Source: Acidobacteriaceae bacterium
GTDB lineage: Bacteria > Acidobacteriota > Terriglobia > Terriglobales > Acidobacteriaceae
DNA: 64,000 nt
Direction of reading: 5' to 3'
NCBI GenBank assembly: GCA_003168355.1
Contig: PMSQ01000199.1
Location: 32,128-96,127 of the forward strand
The notes beneath the pieces were generated by a model. It saw only the letters and a program-made list of their open reading frames with translations, was not told the DNA's origin and made no database searches. Within the stretch, counting starts at the first letter, position 1, and every line of letters begins with the position of its first letter. The translations under genes and the position numbers were made by a program. Of this stretch, positions 61,577-64,000 are shown in pieces.

Positions 61577-62697
61577 CTATTCCTGCAGACGAAGTCAAGA
61601 CTCACACCCCTTCGGCAGGCTCAGGGCAGGCTCTTCGCAAAGAACGCGAAGGATCGGGCATCCAACAACGAGGGTGGGGCACCCGCGATCAGATTTCTTT
61701 TGATCCTGAATACACTCCTGGGGCGCGCAATGCTGTGAGGGTTTGCCTGCGCGTGCAGCCTGAGGAGAAGGTTTGCGTCATCACGGATGAGGCAACGCTG
61801 GAGATCGCGGCGGCGATTGTGAGCCAACTCGAGGAGTTGGGCGCACCCTATCGCACCTGGGTGCTGGAAGATCTGGCGGAGCGTCCGCTGAAAGATTTGC
61901 CTCCGCAGATTCTGGAAGATCTGGAGACGAGCCAGGTTTCAATCTTTGCCGTGTGGGCGCAGAGGAACGAACTGCGCACGCGTATGCAGATGACGGACGT
62001 GGTGAACCGGCGGAAGATCCGGCACGCACACATGGTGAACATCAACCGGCAGATCATGCTGGAGGGCATGCGGGCGGACTTTCAGAAGGTGGACCGGCTG
62101 AGCGCGAAAGTTGTTGCGATGGTGCGCAAGGCGCGGCAGGTGCGGGCGAAGACGGCGGCGGGAACGGACCTGACGGCGGAGCTGAATCCGAATTATCGCT
62201 GGCTGAAGACCAGCGGAATTATTTCTCCGGAAAAATGGGGAAATCTGCCGGGAGGAGAAATTTTTACAACGCCCGGCGAGGTCAACGGGACGTTCGTAAT
62301 CGACGGCGTGGTGGGGGATTATTTGTGCACGAAGTTTGGAAGCCTGCAAGAAATGCCGCTTACGATTCACATGAAAAATAACCGGTTGACCGAAGCACAC
62401 TCGGAGAATCGCGAACTGGAAGATGACTTCTGGAAGTACACGCACACGGATGAGAATAGCGACCGTGTCGGCGAGTTTGCCATTGGAACGAACATCGATT
62501 TGAAAGATGTAATTGGGCAGATTCTGCAGGATGAGAAATATCCCGGAGTGCATATTGCGTTTGGGAATCCTTATGGTGCGCACACGGGGGCGGAGTGGGA
62601 TTCGTCGACCCATATCGATGTGGTGGGGCGGAAATTTCATATTTGGGTTGACGACGAGCAGATTATGCGAGATGGAAAGTTCTTGGTGGAGGCGTAA
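61573..62697 (+). CDS. M29-like aminopeptidase with repeat-encoded N-terminus
   Basis: A 374-residue metallo-aminopeptidase of the M29 type. The core contains VNGTFVIDGVVGDY, EAHSENRELEDDF and the metal-ligand region GEFAIGTNIDLK, IAFGNPYGAHTGAEWDSSTHIDVV. The first about 40 residues (TPSAGSGQALRKER, then WGTRDQ) come from a dispersed repeat (GGCAGGCTCAGGGCAGGCTC, GCAAAGAACGCGAAGG, GGGGCACCC) and do not look conserved; a natural fold start is near residue 42. It overlaps the ligase stop, so both are co-translated. Confidence 0.86.
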   Translation: MTIPADEVKTHTPSAGSGQALRKEREGSGIQQRGWGTRDQISFDPEYTPGARNAVRVCLRVQPEEKVCVITDEATLEIAAAIVSQLEELGAPYRTWVLEDLAERPLKDLPPQILEDLETSQVSIFAVWAQRNELRTRMQMTDVVNRRKIRHAHMVNINRQIMLEGMRADFQKVDRLSAKVVAMVRKARQVRAKTAAGTDLTAELNPNYRWLKTSGIISPEKWGNLPGGEIFTTPGEVNGTFVIDGVVGDYLCTKFGSLQEMPLTIHMKNNRLTEAHSENRELEDDFWKYTHTDENSDRVGEFAIGTNIDLKDVIGQILQDEKYPGVHIAFGNPYGAHTGAEWDSSTHIDVVGRKFHIWVDDEQIMRDGKFLVEA

Positions 62698-62705
62698 GGC
62701 ACCCA

Positions 62706-63068
62706 GTGAAAGTGATTGTCGAAGAGTCCCGAGTCGCGGTTCTGAAAAAGGCGTACCAGGCGTTTAACGCTCGTGACATCGACGCCGCTTTGGCGACCAT
62801 GCAACCGGACGTGGAGTGGCCGAATGGCATGGAGGGTGGTACGGTTCATGGCCGTGCTGCCATCCGGGAATACTGGACGCGGCAGTGGGGCATCGTCGAT
62901 CCGCATGTCGAGCCCGTGAGTTTCGATCTGGATGAAGCGGGCCGAGTTATAGTCGCGGTTCACCAGGTAGTCCTTGATCGCTCTGGGAAAACGCTGCTGG
63001 ACCGGATGGTCGAGCACGTGTATTCGATAGAAGGCGGCCTCATTCGCAATATGGAAATCCGCGAGTGA
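62706..63068 (+). CDS. SnoaL-like (NTF2-fold) protein
   Basis: A 120-residue protein with the cone-shaped NTF2-like pattern: helix AVLKKAYQAFNARDIDAALA, then PDVEWPNGMEGGTVHGRAAIREYWTRQW and several strands ending in GGLIRNMEIRE. SnoaL-like proteins act as small isomerases, hydrolases or binding proteins. GTG 62706 starts 8 bases after the aminopeptidase stop and probably shares its mRNA. Specific role unknown. Confidence 0.83.
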   Translation: MKVIVEESRVAVLKKAYQAFNARDIDAALATMQPDVEWPNGMEGGTVHGRAAIREYWTRQWGIVDPHVEPVSFDLDEAGRVIVAVHQVVLDRSGKTLLDRMVEHVYSIEGGLIRNMEIRE

Positions 63069-63093
63069 GATTCCAGCATTGCCCGCTCCGGCT

Positions 63094-64000
63094 ATGATTC
63101 CTTTCCTCCGAAAGCAGTTCAACGCCAGCTTTACTCCCGAAAAATATCAGGAATTCTTGCGGCGGATTGACCACGCTTGCGGAACGCATGTGTCCTTCCG
63201 GCTGTCGGAGACTCCTTGTTTCTTTCCGAAGTCTCTACTCGGTCGAATGGCAGAGGACGGGAAAGAGTTGATCCGGCAACTGGTGGATAGTCCGGAGTAT
63301 CGGGCACGGTCAGATGAGTCGATTCCGGCGGAATATCGGGTGGCGAATGAGCCGGCGCATCCGATGTTTGTGCAGGTTGATTTTGGGCTGGTCCGCGATG
63401 CGGGCGGCGAGTTGCAGCCGAAGTTGGTCGAGTTGCAGGCCTTCCCTTCTCTTTATGCGTATCAGCTCACGATGGCGCAAAGCTACATTGACGTGTACGG
63501 GTTGGGAGGGCGGGCTTCGGGCTCCGGTTTTCGGGCTTCGACATCCGGCCAGGCGGAGTTGCAGTTCTTTTTGAGTGGACTGGATCAGAAGTCTTATCGT
63601 GAACTTTTGCGGCGGGCAATTGTGGGCACGCATGATCCAGAGAACGTGATCCTGATGGAGATTCATCCGCAAGAGCAGAAAACTCTGCCGGACTTTCTGC
63701 TGACGGAGAAGATGTTGGGAGTGCGGACCGTCGATATTGAGGCGATCAAGAAGCAAGGATCACAGCTTTACTACGAACGGAAGGGCGGCCGGGTGCCGAT
63801 CCGGCGGATCTACAACCGGGCGATTGTGGATGAGTTGCAGCGCAAGCATGTGAAGCTTGGGTTTGATTTCCGCGACGATCTCGACGTGGAGTGGGCGGGA
63901 CATCCCAATTGGTATTTCCGCATCAGCAAGTTTTCGATTCCGTATCTGCAGCACGAGTCGGTGCCGAAGACGTGGTTTCTGAACCAACTGAAAAAGATTC
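63094..64000 (+). CDS. Uncharacterised conserved-looking protein, 3' end outside window
   Basis: Open frame of 302 codons from ATG 63094 to the window edge. Visible motifs include VQVDFGLVRDAGGELQPKLVELQAFPSL, a short low-complexity Gly/Ser/Arg insert (GGRASGSGFRASTSG), VILMEIHPQEQKTLPDFLLTEK and the closing PNWYFRISKFSIPYLQHESVPKTWFLNQL. The Glu-x-Gln region and WYFRISKFS hint at a nucleotide-binding ligase-like fold, but no family is certain. It may be a further ligase of the cluster. No ribosome site stands out. Confidence 0.72.
   Translation, partial: MIPFLRKQFNASFTPEKYQEFLRRIDHACGTHVSFRLSETPCFFPKSLLGRMAEDGKELIRQLVDSPEYRARSDESIPAEYRVANEPAHPMFVQVDFGLVRDAGGELQPKLVELQAFPSLYAYQLTMAQSYIDVYGLGGRASGSGFRASTSGQAELQFFLSGLDQKSYRELLRRAIVGTHDPENVILMEIHPQEQKTLPDFLLTEKMLGVRTVDIEAIKKQGSQLYYERKGGRVPIRRIYNRAIVDELQRKHVKLGFDFRDDLDVEWAGHPNWYFRISKFSIPYLQHESVPKTWFLNQLKKI

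Noticed and set aside
1-64000. tRNA, rRNA or CRISPR features
   Set aside because: None recognised on reading both strands; short or divergent tRNAs could have been missed without a covariance search.

Overview
The window looks like the chromosome of a high-GC, Gram-negative soil bacterium. The best guess is an Acidobacteriota member (Terriglobia/Koribacter-like). This is an inference from three things: hopanoid genes, TolC-type and OmpL-like outer-membrane proteins, and many intergenic repeats ending in GGAATGACA or AGGATGACA together with heptamer arrays. No rRNA, tRNA or CRISPR array was recognised.

Layout. 1-3654: glycolytic operon gap (5' end cut off)-pgk-macro-domain gene-tpiA, the last three joined by 4-base stop/start overlaps. 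3834-10217: MFS carrier, ECF sigma factor with zinc-binding anti-sigma factor and a DUF4097 envelope protein, shikimate kinase, secreted protein, AI-2E-type permease. 10316-16939: galT (minus strand), then asd-lysC-dapB-dapA-dapD for diaminopimelate/lysine, in which DapA carries an unusual cysteine-rich C-terminal domain. 17037-22633: HAD phosphatase, EcsC-like protein, RNase J, a secreted protein, a threonine-dehydratase-like enzyme and a small membrane protein. 22857-27722: GH15 glycosidase overlapping an outer-membrane barrel gene, then a TolC-like protein.

27956-43174 is a hopanoid locus. hpnJ and a pair of EamA-like half-transporters lie on the plus strand. Facing them on the minus strand are ispH, shc, hpnA, hpnG, a secreted protein, two zinc alcohol dehydrogenases, hpnC, hpnD and hpnE. 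Together they cover the last step of isoprenoid precursor synthesis, squalene formation (HpnC/D/E), cyclisation (Shc) and side-chain processing (HpnG, HpnJ). hpnH is not in the window.

43381-46883 is accessory DNA. A vapBC pair is followed by an intact IS1595-family transposon (44067-46875, 29-bp perfect terminal inverted repeats, 8-bp target duplication). Besides its transposase it carries a DUF433/PIN-like toxin-antitoxin-type pair, a small membrane protein and a 58-residue basic protein. recN follows and contains an in-frame palindromic repeat between its ABC signature and Walker B motif.

48885-58094: zinc-ribbon/Sel1 membrane protein, a second ECF sigma/RskA-like anti-sigma pair, small secreted proteins, a compact sedolisin-type protease with a terminator, and a TPR protein coupled to a ClC channel. 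58096-64000 is a possible amidoligase (peptide-bond-forming) cluster: esterase, ATP-grasp ligase, membrane protein, GCS2/YbdK-type carboxylate-amine ligase, M29-like aminopeptidase, SnoaL-like protein and a cut-off uncharacterised protein. This cluster and the passenger-carrying transposon are the best candidates for something undescribed.
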